From positions 2,914,001-2,978,000 of the forward strand of contig NZ_CP187926.1 of the NCBI RefSeq assembly GCF_049933045.1: a stretch of 64,000 bases of DNA, read 5' to 3'. The DNA comes from Pseudocolwellia sp049933045. Its GTDB lineage: Bacteria; Pseudomonadota; Gammaproteobacteria; Enterobacterales; Alteromonadaceae. Within the stretch, counting starts at the first letter, position 1; each line of letters starts with the position of its first letter. Below are positions 17,850-26,543 of this stretch, piece by piece. The notes under the pieces were generated by a model that was given only the letters and a program-made list of their open reading frames with translations, made no database searches and was not told where the DNA came from. The translations under genes were made by a program, and so were the position numbers.

Positions 17850-18163
17850 ATACCAAACGGATTAATTTATTGCTCACTTAGCGAGAATTTAAAGGCTTAG
17901 AGGCAAGGCATTGATTGAAGAGAATGGTTATTCTCGGTAACTGCTCCTGCGTTACCCTAATGTCCTACATCCATGTAGGAACCTTGTCAAAATCAATAAC
18001 GCAGCATATGAGCCTTTAAATTCTCGCCCTTCGGGAGCTCATTAGCAAACTGATAACATCACAAAATTGAAGAAATATAGAATGACTATGTTTAATCAAT
18101 TTTGCTTGTTCTAAGCTTGCTAATGTAGTTCTAAGTTGCTCAATAAATTAATCCGTTTGGTAT
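17850..18163. repeat. MITE-like element, copy 1 (314 bp)
   Basis: Terminal inverted repeats of 23 bp: ATACCAAACGGATTAATTTA at 17850 onward is answered by its complement ending 18163. A 17-bp internal inverted repeat (17881-17897 and 18011-18027) encloses smaller hairpins such as GGTAAC/GTTACC and CCTACAT/ATGTAGG. No coding frame. It fills the gap between convergent genes, ending 11 bases after the lapD stop. Two more copies lie in the window. Confidence 0.85.
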
Positions 18164-18173
18164 AACTACAAGC

Positions 18174-20099
18174 TTACTTAACTACAACATCTTCTGGTGC
18201 AGAAATATAACCTTGGTAACCATTCGCTTTTAACCCTGTAAAATGAGTAAGTTGCTCTTGGTCTTCAACTCCCGTAATAATTACTTCAATGTTTAAGCCT
18301 TTAGCAACATTCATCAGGGCACGACATAACTCATTACTCTGGTTTAACTTGTCATAGAAGGTAAAAGACTGATCAAGCTTAATATAGTCAGGCTGTAACT
18401 TCTGTAGATAATCAAGAGAGCCTATCTGACGTCCGCAATGATCTATTCCTATTTTAGCTCCTGCGGCTTTAATTACTTGTACAATATTATTACATTGTTC
18501 AAATGAGCTTAATAATGCTGACTCAGGTATTTCAAACAACATACGATCTACATGTGAGGCTTTTCGTAAAAACTGACCTAACCAAATTAAGAAGTTAGCA
18601 TCAATCAAGCTATCATGACTTAAATTTATCGCAATTGGCTGTAGCTCGATAGCTAAAATATGTTGCTGTTCAATCGTTTCTAATAAACATTTATCAAGTT
18701 GACTACCTAAAGAAAGTAACTCAATAAACGGCATAAATTCAGCAGCCGTTACTATGCTTTCATCAATACTTAAACGACAATATATTTCTCGGTGAATAAC
18801 TTCTTTAGTGTTCATGTTTAACACAGGTTGCCACTGAAAAATAAAGTGGTAGTTCGATATAGAATCTTCTAGTTTACTGCGCCATTGAGCTCTACTGTAC
18901 TTTTGTGGCTGTTCGGCATCTATCCAATGACTTATTTTGTTTTCTCGATAAGCTTGTTGTAATGCATTATCTGTTTGTGACATAAGATCTGATGGCTGCA
19001 TATTGTCGAAACGCTGACTTACACCCAAGTAAAACTTATCATTAGCTAAACAGCCTGCTTTGGTAATCTCTTGGTTGATAATACGAATGAGTGTTTGTAA
19101 GTATTTTTCTATTTGATGATGCTCAGCCTTAGTAATTAAAAAGGCAAATTCTGTATTGGCAATACGTGCAATAATACTATCAGCAATCTCAGGTAACTCT
19201 TCCTTCATTCTACTAGAAAGGGCTTTTATAATTTCATCTCGCCCTTGATAACCGTATTTACTATACACTTCTTCTAGCCAATCAAATTTAGCTAAAATAA
19301 GTCCGCCATAACCAGGTTCGTTCAACCAGTTATTCATTTGAGCAGATAAATATTGTCGATTAGGCAGATGAGAAACTTGATCAATAAGTTTATTTTCTTT
19401 TAGCTCGCTAACTTCATCTTCTAATGTAGTAAAAACATTTTTCAATTGTCCTGACATTGAGTTAATTGCCGTTACTAGCTCTTGTAGTTCTGTTGTTTTT
19501 GGCATTTCAATGTCATCGCCAAACTTACGTTGCGCAATTTCTTTCGCTTGCACTGCCATCTTATTCAATGGCTTTAAAATTCTGTTTAATCTAAGTCTTA
19601 GTGCAAAAATAGAGAGGATAAATAAGAAAGATAAGATCATCACCGTATCATTCATTATTCTCCATAATTCTTGATAACCTAAAGCAGGATGTCCTTCTAT
19701 TTCAAGCGTTGCTAATTGCATCCAGCCTGAAGTAATTGTGCTTTGTTTTTTCTGTACATCAAATAAATCTAAATCAACAAGCCACTTTGGAACACCTTCT
19801 ATAACAACAGGGTTTTCCCATACTTGCTCTTTACCATCAACAAGCCACGTTAACGTTACTTTACGATAAAATCCGCCTTCAAAAATAACATTTACTAAAG
19901 TTTCGGCTGACGCTATATCCCCTGTTTCTATATGGGGTTGTAACATCAAACCTAGCGAGGTCATGGTATTGTTTAAATCAGACTCCATTTGTTTGCTCAT
20001 GAAATCTTTGGCTTGGCTAAACTGAAAGTAAACCAAGCTGGTCATTACTAACAGAAACAGTCCAAATAATAACGAGTTTATTTGTCGGAATAAGGTCAT
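18174..20099 (-). CDS. lapD: c-di-GMP receptor LapD/BpfD
   Basis: Inner-membrane receptor that holds the protease LapG away from the adhesin when c-di-GMP is bound. TM1 is at about 7-27. The periplasmic LapD_MoxY_N domain is at 28-148, with W126 in SGWMQLA equivalent to the key Trp that binds LapG. TM2 is at about 150-168, then HAMP. The GGDEF domain is degenerate (IANTEFAF near 313-320). The EAL domain is degenerate too, with REIYCRL in place of EAL and IDHCG in place of DDFG, so it likely binds but does not make or cut c-di-GMP. Length 641 aa. It starts 5 bases after the lapG stop; last gene of the adhesin operon. Confidence 0.93.
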   Translation of the reverse strand: MTLFRQINSLLFGLFLLVMTSLVYFQFSQAKDFMSKQMESDLNNTMTSLGLMLQPHIETGDIASAETLVNVIFEGGFYRKVTLTWLVDGKEQVWENPVVIEGVPKWLVDLDLFDVQKKQSTITSGWMQLATLEIEGHPALGYQELWRIMNDTVMILSFLFILSIFALRLRLNRILKPLNKMAVQAKEIAQRKFGDDIEMPKTTELQELVTAINSMSGQLKNVFTTLEDEVSELKENKLIDQVSHLPNRQYLSAQMNNWLNEPGYGGLILAKFDWLEEVYSKYGYQGRDEIIKALSSRMKEELPEIADSIIARIANTEFAFLITKAEHHQIEKYLQTLIRIINQEITKAGCLANDKFYLGVSQRFDNMQPSDLMSQTDNALQQAYRENKISHWIDAEQPQKYSRAQWRSKLEDSISNYHFIFQWQPVLNMNTKEVIHREIYCRLSIDESIVTAAEFMPFIELLSLGSQLDKCLLETIEQQHILAIELQPIAINLSHDSLIDANFLIWLGQFLRKASHVDRMLFEIPESALLSSFEQCNNIVQVIKAAGAKIGIDHCGRQIGSLDYLQKLQPDYIKLDQSFTFYDKLNQSNELCRALMNVAKGLNIEVIITGVEDQEQLTHFTGLKANGYQGYISAPEDVVVK

Positions 20100-20103
20100 T
20101 GCT

Positions 20104-20811
20104 TTAAAACTCCAGCTTTAGCTTGGGTTGTTTAAGTGTGGCTGTATTTATGCGTTGGCGTAAATCACGCCAAGATTTTAAACGAGAAGATTTGCCGCTA
20201 AGCACCCCACGCCCTTTATCTTTATTTAGCCATAGTTGGCTACCATTAAAACTATATACAGGTATAAGATCGTTACGTTTAGTGGCGGGTTTTATTACAC
20301 CATCAATATTATCTAAAATAAGAGGAATGGAGCCTGGCGTATCATAATAAGCTAATACCATATGATATTGATCGAGATGTACGGCTTTTACCATAGTAAT
20401 ACGCATCTTCTCGTCAGGTATGCCCAACTCCAGTAAGGTAAAATACTTAGCAATGGAATAATCTTCACAATCGCCGCCATTTACACCAATAAACTCAACG
20501 GGAGTCGCCCAGTAGTTATTAACTCCCCACAACTTACTGTCATCAATAAAATGGAACATATTAAAAAATCGGTTAACCTTTTTTAAGGTTTCTTTTTCAG
20601 TATTGACTGTTGCTGGCTTCATTAACTTAAACCAAGCTTTACCTCTTTTCTCTGCTCTATTTCCATAATTATTTTTTAATGACTTAACAATTTTAGCTTC
20701 ATCTAACTGTGAATTCTCGGAAGCCGAATGCACAGATACAAGCGTAAAACTAAAGAGTAATACTTGAATAGGTTTTGATAACAACGCTGCTAGAAAGCGA
20801 GGTTTATTCAT
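20104..20811 (-). CDS. lapG: Periplasmic adhesin protease LapG/BpfG (BTLCP)
   Basis: Calcium-dependent cysteine protease of the bacterial transglutaminase-like family that trims the adhesin N terminus to release it. A signal peptide lies in residues 12-30. The catalytic triad fits C115 (GGDCEDYS), H150 (LDQYHMVL) and D167 (LILDNID). The C-to-H and C-to-D spacings of 35 and 52 equal those recalled for Legionella LapG (C137, H172, D189). The DCED stretch also carries calcium ligands in the family. Length 235 aa. It lies between the ompA-like gene and lapD; its target site TAAG is visible in the adhesin. Confidence 0.94.
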   Translation of the reverse strand: MNKPRFLAALLSKPIQVLLFSFTLVSVHSASENSQLDEAKIVKSLKNNYGNRAEKRGKAWFKLMKPATVNTEKETLKKVNRFFNMFHFIDDSKLWGVNNYWATPVEFIGVNGGDCEDYSIAKYFTLLELGIPDEKMRITMVKAVHLDQYHMVLAYYDTPGSIPLILDNIDGVIKPATKRNDLIPVYSFNGSQLWLNKDKGRGVLSGKSSRLKSWRDLRQRINTATLKQPKLKLEF

Positions 20812-20826
20812 ATTACTCTCTTGTCA

Positions 20827-21459
20827 TTACAGTTCTTGATCAACGCTATAAATGGTCCATTCCATCTCATCAAAATGTTCAGTATGCGTTAGCTCAGCCA
20901 TAATACGTCGATTAGCTGCATGAGCCTCATCAGTTTGCGCTTCATTTTCTAAGCGTTGAAAACCATAACCTACGTAGTTAAGACGAGCTTCTGGTATTTT
21001 AAAGTCATGTATTAATACTAAAACAACAGCTTTGGCTCTTTGTTCTGATAACGTTTGGTTATGAGTAACTTTACCTACTTTACTTGTATGACCTTCAATA
21101 ACGACTTCTATTTTTTCATTTTCTTTAAGGAAGTCAGCTAGCTCTTTAATTTTATCGTAAGCTAAATCAGGTATAGCAAACGAGTCATTAGCAAACTTAA
21201 CGTTTATTTTGAATGGTTCCATTTTAGTAATTTGATTACCACAGCCATAATTATCTATAGATGCACCAAGCACTGTTTCATCACATTTTTCACGCGCTTT
21301 AATGACACCATCACTGTCATAATCATTTAGGTTTTTTAATTGCTCAACAGGTGCGTCATTGTTAACAATTCTATTTCCTGCACAAGCACTTATTAATATT
21401 GTGGTAAAAATGACAACAGCAATATTTGTTTTTGAAATACTTAACATTTGATTATTCAT
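20827..21459 (-). CDS. OmpA-family lipoprotein of the adhesin operon
   Basis: A 210-aa outer-membrane lipoprotein. The lipobox LISAC places the lipidated Cys at residue 26. A degenerate thrombospondin-3-like calcium segment (NDYDSDG, KCDETVLGASIDNYGCG) is followed by an OmpA C-terminal domain. There the usual peptidoglycan-binding Asp of GHTD is Ser (S126, EGHTSKVG), while the Arg of SEQRAKAV is kept. The ATG at 21459 is chosen because AAGGAG stands 6 bases before it; the frame continues to 21483. It overlaps the tolC-like gene by 8 bases. Shewanella bpf operons carry an OmpA gene at the same place. Its role is not clear, perhaps anchoring or stabilising the exporter. Confidence 0.82.
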   Translation of the reverse strand: MNNQMLSISKTNIAVVIFTTILISACAGNRIVNNDAPVEQLKNLNDYDSDGVIKAREKCDETVLGASIDNYGCGNQITKMEPFKINVKFANDSFAIPDLAYDKIKELADFLKENEKIEVVIEGHTSKVGKVTHNQTLSEQRAKAVVLVLIHDFKIPEARLNYVGYGFQRLENEAQTDEAHAANRRIMAELTHTEHFDEMEWTIYSVDQEL

Positions 21460-22870
21460 TGTTAGCTCCTTGCTCATAATCATGTTCTCCTTGCCACGCT
21501 ATAGAACGTGTTACACGTAATGAATCAAGCAATTGTCCTGTAGAATTTAGTAATCTATATCGAGCACTTAATTCGCTATATTTTGCATCTAAATAATCTT
21601 GTCTAGCTTGGAAAAGTTCGTTTTCAGTATCAAGTAAATCTAATAAGTTTCTTTGTCCTAAACTGAATTGCTCTTTATAGGCTAGTTGCGTTTCTTTAGA
21701 AGTAATGATGTGTTGTTTAATATAACCTTTTTGTAAGCTAAGCATTTCAAATGCACTCCATGCATAGTCATAGCTTTCGGTTACTTGACGATGTGCACTG
21801 TAGTTTATTTCTCGAGCTTCATTCACTTTATATGCAGCACTTCGTTCTTGAGCAACATCTTTGCCACCAGAAAATAAGTTATATTTTAAACGTATCATGG
21901 CTGTTACATCATTTCGATGTCCGCCTACGTTATCACCAAATCGATTAATACCACTTTCACCAGCAAGATCGTTATCAGAGTTAGCATTTAACTCAAACGT
22001 TATGGTTGGGTAATAGCTTGCTTTAACTGACTTTCTAAAAGAGTGTGCAGCTTCAATATCTTGACCCGCTGATTTAATAACAGGATGATTTACTGTTGCT
22101 ATTTCTAACCCCTGTTCACGACTTTTAGGTAACATATCTGCATCTGGTACAGGTACTACTAAGTTTTTTGGTGGTGTATTAGTTAAACGCATAAAAAGAG
22201 TACGAGCATCTAAAGCGTTATTTCGTGCCGCAATCAAGTTTGATTGAGCTCGAGCTAAACGACCTGTTACTTGTGATAAGTCAGCTACGCTACCTAAACC
22301 AGATTCAGTTCGCTCTTTAATTTGCTCATAAATCTCTTGATGAGAACTTACATTTTTTTCTGATAATGTAATAATCTGTTCTGTTTTAATGTGATTTAAA
22401 TATGCTTGACTGACTTCTAATGCTAAATCTTCTGCTTCAGCGATAAGTGTCCACTTTTCAGCACTTGCTTCATAAGTTGTTCTATCAACTTCACTGCTTG
22501 TAAGCATTCCATCAAAAATCATTTGACTTAAACTAACACCAAATTCACCACGTTTTAGCTCTGTTTCTCCATCACTGAAACCTAGTGAACTTCTACGATT
22601 ACCAGGGGTATCGGTATACTCGTACCCGTAACCAGCATTTAAATCAATAGTAGGTAAGTAGCCCGCAGAAGCTCTATTCACGTCTTCTTCTTTTGATTTA
22701 AAGCGGGCGAACGCTTGTTTTATATCAGGGTGTGTATCTAACGCTTGAGCCACAGCCATTTCTAAACTTTGGGCGTTAATTATTGGCGAACATAACGCAG
22801 ATAAACCAAGTAGGCTATATATTCCTAATCGGTTTATACCAAACATTTTCATTTTCATTTTAATTTCCAT
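21452..22870 (-). CDS. lapE: TolC-family outer-membrane channel LapE/AggA
   Basis: Outer-membrane channel of the type I secretion system and, in the Lap model, the site where the adhesin retention module is held. A signal peptide ends near INAQ (residue 34). Two homologous TolC repeats follow with long coiled helices (ALDTHPDIKQAFARFKS, and later SFRKSVKASYYPTI). The end contains FSLGQRNLLDLLDTENELFQ, the usual second-repeat motif. Length 472 aa. Several ATGs lie close together at the start (MEIKMKMKMF). It sits 29 bases after lapC. Confidence 0.92.
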   Translation of the reverse strand: MEIKMKMKMFGINRLGIYSLLGLSALCSPIINAQSLEMAVAQALDTHPDIKQAFARFKSKEEDVNRASAGYLPTIDLNAGYGYEYTDTPGNRRSSLGFSDGETELKRGEFGVSLSQMIFDGMLTSSEVDRTTYEASAEKWTLIAEAEDLALEVSQAYLNHIKTEQIITLSEKNVSSHQEIYEQIKERTESGLGSVADLSQVTGRLARAQSNLIAARNNALDARTLFMRLTNTPPKNLVVPVPDADMLPKSREQGLEIATVNHPVIKSAGQDIEAAHSFRKSVKASYYPTITFELNANSDNDLAGESGINRFGDNVGGHRNDVTAMIRLKYNLFSGGKDVAQERSAAYKVNEAREINYSAHRQVTESYDYAWSAFEMLSLQKGYIKQHIITSKETQLAYKEQFSLGQRNLLDLLDTENELFQARQDYLDAKYSELSARYRLLNSTGQLLDSLRVTRSIAWQGEHDYEQGANNE

Positions 22871-22899
22871 ATTTTGTTGTTTAACACTAAAATCATACT

Positions 22900-24273
22900 C
22901 TATCTTTCTCTCAAGGCGGCTTCGTTGGCACGTAATATTGGGTTCAATATATATTCTAATATTGTCCGCTTACCGGTAATTACATCTACATTACTCAGCA
23001 TCCCTGGAATAATAGGCATTTCTTCGTTGTTTTTATTTCTAATACTTGATGCTTCTGTTTTAACTCGTATTATATAAAAACTATTTCCTTCCTTATCTTG
23101 GGTTGTGTCAGCACTAATATGCACAACCTTCCCTTTTAAACCACCGTATCTTGCAAAGTCATACGCGGTGATTTTCACAACAGCAGGTAAACCTGGATAA
23201 ATAAAGCCTATATCTCTAGGGGTTACTTTTGCTTCAACCATTAACATATCTTCTGTAGGTACAATTTCTACAATTGTTTCCCCTGGCTTTACAACGCCAC
23301 CTAACGTATTAATATATATGGTTTTAATTGTACCTACAACAGGTGATACAATTTGTGCTTTGGTTACTTTATCTTGAGCTCCAACTTGCGCTTCGTTTAT
23401 TCTAGACAGCGTATTTTGTAACTCATTTAATTTTGCTCTTGCTTCAGCGCGATAAGCTAAAGCGGTTTCACGGCGATTAAGTATTGATTCTTGCAAGGCT
23501 GATCTTAATTTAGGTGACAATAACTGTATACCGTCTAACTCACCTTTTAATTCGTTAACACTGCGTTCAAGCTTATATAATTCTATTTTTGACACAATAT
23601 TTTTCTGTGCCAAAGGTCGAGTTAAATCGAGCTCTTTACTGGCTAAACTATAACTAACTTTTAAAGTGGCTATTTTAGAATCAAGTTCAGCAATTTCTTG
23701 CTCACGTTGCTGTATTTTCTGGTATTGTATGGCTAATTGGTTAATTAAATTATCTAACCGTCCTGCATATTCGTCTTGTTGTCTCTCAACGAGAAGACCT
23801 GCCTTTTCATTCAAATCTTCTGGATAAATAGGAATTTGTTTATTTATATCTATTTGCAGTTTCCAATCATCATTTACACCCACTAAAATACTCGACAATT
23901 CTGCTCTCAATCGAATGATGTTAGCTCTTAAACTGTCAACTTCTTGCTTTTGCTCTGCAAAGTCAGAACGAAAACGTGTATCGTCAATTCTCGCAATAGG
24001 CTGACCTTTGACAACTTGCATACCTTCTTGAACAAAAAGCTTTTCAAGTACACCACCATCTAAACTTTGAATAATTTGTATTTGTGATGAAGGGATAACC
24101 TTACCTGAGCCCGAAGTAACTTTCTCTAATGAGGAAAAACTTGCCCATAAGATAAAGCTGAAGAGTAATCCTGCCATTGCCCATATAGTTAATCGATGTA
24201 AGCTCGGCACTTCTGTTAACATCGCGCCGTATACATCGTCTGCCATTTCTAGATCTTTTTGGCTTACTTTCAA
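22900..24273 (-). CDS. lapC: HlyD-family membrane fusion protein LapC/AggB
   Basis: Periplasmic adaptor joining the ABC protein to the TolC channel. Residues 1-28 are cytoplasmic and 29-50 form one TM helix (WAMAGLLFSFILWASFSSLE). A lipoyl/barrel-sandwich half (GSGKVIPSSQIQIIQSLDGG) follows. The next 200 residues are coiled coil with many Glu, Gln and Leu. The second lipoyl half and beta-barrel carry QIVSPVVGTIKTI and IYPGLPAVVKITAYDF. Length 457 aa. The start overlaps the lapB stop by 4 bases, so translation is coupled. Confidence 0.93.
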   Translation of the reverse strand: MKVSQKDLEMADDVYGAMLTEVPSLHRLTIWAMAGLLFSFILWASFSSLEKVTSGSGKVIPSSQIQIIQSLDGGVLEKLFVQEGMQVVKGQPIARIDDTRFRSDFAEQKQEVDSLRANIIRLRAELSSILVGVNDDWKLQIDINKQIPIYPEDLNEKAGLLVERQQDEYAGRLDNLINQLAIQYQKIQQREQEIAELDSKIATLKVSYSLASKELDLTRPLAQKNIVSKIELYKLERSVNELKGELDGIQLLSPKLRSALQESILNRRETALAYRAEARAKLNELQNTLSRINEAQVGAQDKVTKAQIVSPVVGTIKTIYINTLGGVVKPGETIVEIVPTEDMLMVEAKVTPRDIGFIYPGLPAVVKITAYDFARYGGLKGKVVHISADTTQDKEGNSFYIIRVKTEASSIRNKNNEEMPIIPGMLSNVDVITGKRTILEYILNPILRANEAALRER

Positions 24274-26444
24274 AGTGAACCCTCCTGATCTACTTTCTCG
24301 CCTTTAAGCTGTTTTAAAACAACATCTTTTGGACCATCAACAACAAGTTTTCCATTTTCGATAACAATAATGCGATCAACTAAGTGTAAAAGCTCTGTTT
24401 TATGGGTGATAAGTAATAAGGTACGTTCATTGGCAGTGGCAGAAAGTGACTTTATAAATTGTTTTTCTGCTCTCGCATCAAGACTTGCTGTAGGTTCATC
24501 AAGTAATAATATTTGAGGCGTATTAAGAATAGCTCTAGCTAAAGCAATGGACTGACGTTGACCTCTTGATAATGCATTACCACTTTCACCGACTTGGCGA
24601 TCAAGCCCTTGCGCTTCGTGATCAGTAAAGGCGCTTACACCTGAAAGCTGTACAGCTCTGATCAATTGATATTCTGTGACTTGACGAGTACCAAATAAAA
24701 TATTATCGCGAATAGTACCGTGAAAAAGAGTGATATCTTGTGGTAGATAACCCACATTACGACGTAAATCACTTGGGTGTATTTGTTGATGATTCAAACC
24801 ATCAAAACGAATACTACCACTGGTTGTTTGGTATAAGCCGAGTAATAACTTTGCTAAGGTGGTTTTGCCTGATCCATTACGACCAATGATGGCAATTTTC
24901 TCACCTTGCTTGATGTTAACCGACATTTTATGCAAGGTTTCAACATCCGTTCCAGGATAGGTAAAACTGATATTATCTGCAGAAATATTGCCTGATAATT
25001 TAGTACGACTGGCTAAGTGTCCTTTATCTTCAAACTCGCCTTTCTCTTGCATTAAGCTATCAAGTTGACGTAATGCACTTATTGTTTGATTTGAACGTGT
25101 CATTAAGCCTGCTAATTTTGCAATAGGAGATATAGCTCTACTTGTTAACATGACCGCTGCAATGATCCCACCCATCGATATTAGGTTTTCAGAAACACGA
25201 TAAACACCAAGTACAACTACCGCAACAACAGATACTTGTAAAATGAAGCTAGCAAAGTTAACCACTGAGTTAGTAATAACTTTTGATTTAAGTAACCATG
25301 TTGATGTATGACCAACCATTTGCTGCCAAGCATTTTGTACAACACCTTCTGCACCATTCGCTTTAATTGATTCGACAGCGCCTAAACACTCAATCAAGTG
25401 ACCATGACGCAAACCAGAAAACTTATTACTTTCTTCAATAGCGGCTCTAAGCTTAGGTTGCTTTAAGACGGTATAACCGATAATAAGCAAAGATGAAATG
25501 ATAGGAAATAAAACTAAATCACCTGCCACCAGCCAAATACAAAACATAAATAAAAATGAAAAAGGTAGATCGACCAATGCAGTTATTGTCGCCGAGGAAA
25601 AGAACTCCCTCACGTTATCAAATTCACTTATTTGCTTAGCCATTCCACCAATACTTGGTGCTCTTTTTTCAAGAGGGATCCCGATAACTTTGGCAAACAA
25701 TTTAGATGATACTTCAATGTCTATTTTCTTACCTGCGACATCAATGAGATAGCCACGTAACTGCTTTAAGATGAAATCGAATATATAAGCAATACCCGCA
25801 CCAATAGCAAGTACCCAAAGGGATTCAAATGCTAAGTTAGGTACAACTTTGTCGTAAATATTCATGATAAATAATGGTGAAACTAAAGCAAAAATGTTCA
25901 CCATAATCGATGCAATAATTACATCGCGATAAATAGGTGCTGCTGCTCTTAAATGCTTGAATAACCAATATTCTGTTGTGTCATTTATATGTACATCAAA
26001 TTCTCTATCGCCTCGATATTGTTGCTTAATCAGGAACAGATAACCGACGTAATTAGATTCTAACTCTTCTATTGTTAAACGTTCTTCACCACCTGTTTCA
26101 GGTAAGGTAACAATTGCTTTGTTTTCTTCTATATTCAGTTCTTGTAAAACACAGGCACTTTTGTCTTTCAACATTAAAATACATGGTAATAACATTGAAG
26201 GCAGTTCGTTTAAGCCTTTACGCACAAGTTTTGCACTAAGACCTGCTCTTGAAGCTGCTTGAGGTAATAATTCAGGTGACATGTTATTACTGGTTATAGG
26301 TAACCCAGCAGTCAACGCTTCGGCGGAACAAGGGTTCCCGAAGTGTTCAGTAAGAAGTACTAAGCTATCAAGCAATGGATCAGAATTTAAACGCTGTGAA
26401 GCATTAATTCTCCATTGTGACGATGGTTCTACTGTGGATTGCAA
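24270..26444 (-). CDS. lapB: Type I secretion ABC transporter LapB
   Basis: Inner-membrane ATP-driven exporter of the giant adhesin. Residues 10-150 are a C39-like domain without catalytic cysteine at the peptidase position, the form that binds but does not cut substrates lacking a GG leader. Six TM helices lie at about 165-440. The nucleotide-binding domain shows Walker A GRNGSGKTT, signature LSRGQRQ and Walker B ILLLDEPTASLD. Length 724 aa. The start is a TTG at 26444 (MQSTVEP); family alignments recalled from memory begin this way, and no ATG lies in frame until well inside the C39 domain. Confidence 0.93.
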   Translation of the reverse strand: MQSTVEPSSQWRINASQRLNSDPLLDSLVLLTEHFGNPCSAEALTAGLPITSNNMSPELLPQAASRAGLSAKLVRKGLNELPSMLLPCILMLKDKSACVLQELNIEENKAIVTLPETGGEERLTIEELESNYVGYLFLIKQQYRGDREFDVHINDTTEYWLFKHLRAAAPIYRDVIIASIMVNIFALVSPLFIMNIYDKVVPNLAFESLWVLAIGAGIAYIFDFILKQLRGYLIDVAGKKIDIEVSSKLFAKVIGIPLEKRAPSIGGMAKQISEFDNVREFFSSATITALVDLPFSFLFMFCIWLVAGDLVLFPIISSLLIIGYTVLKQPKLRAAIEESNKFSGLRHGHLIECLGAVESIKANGAEGVVQNAWQQMVGHTSTWLLKSKVITNSVVNFASFILQVSVVAVVVLGVYRVSENLISMGGIIAAVMLTSRAISPIAKLAGLMTRSNQTISALRQLDSLMQEKGEFEDKGHLASRTKLSGNISADNISFTYPGTDVETLHKMSVNIKQGEKIAIIGRNGSGKTTLAKLLLGLYQTTSGSIRFDGLNHQQIHPSDLRRNVGYLPQDITLFHGTIRDNILFGTRQVTEYQLIRAVQLSGVSAFTDHEAQGLDRQVGESGNALSRGQRQSIALARAILNTPQILLLDEPTASLDARAEKQFIKSLSATANERTLLLITHKTELLHLVDRIIVIENGKLVVDGPKDVVLKQLKGEKVDQEGSL

Positions 26445-26474
26445 TGAATGTGAATTCCTATAAAAGCGCTAAAC

Positions 26475-26500
26475 AGTAACACAGCATAAACTGTGCTACT
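26475..26500 (-). promoter_or_regulatory. Hairpin in the adhesin-lapB intergenic gap
   Basis: Read on the minus strand, AGTAGCACAG and CTGTGTTACT pair over 10 bp with one G-U, loop of 6. No T tract follows. It lies between the adhesin stop and the lapB start and could be a partial terminator or an mRNA-end stabiliser that sets the adhesin/exporter ratio. Confidence 0.45.
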
Positions 26501-26543
26501 TATTCAGTATGTTAATATATTGTTAACCAGATAAAAAGTCTAA

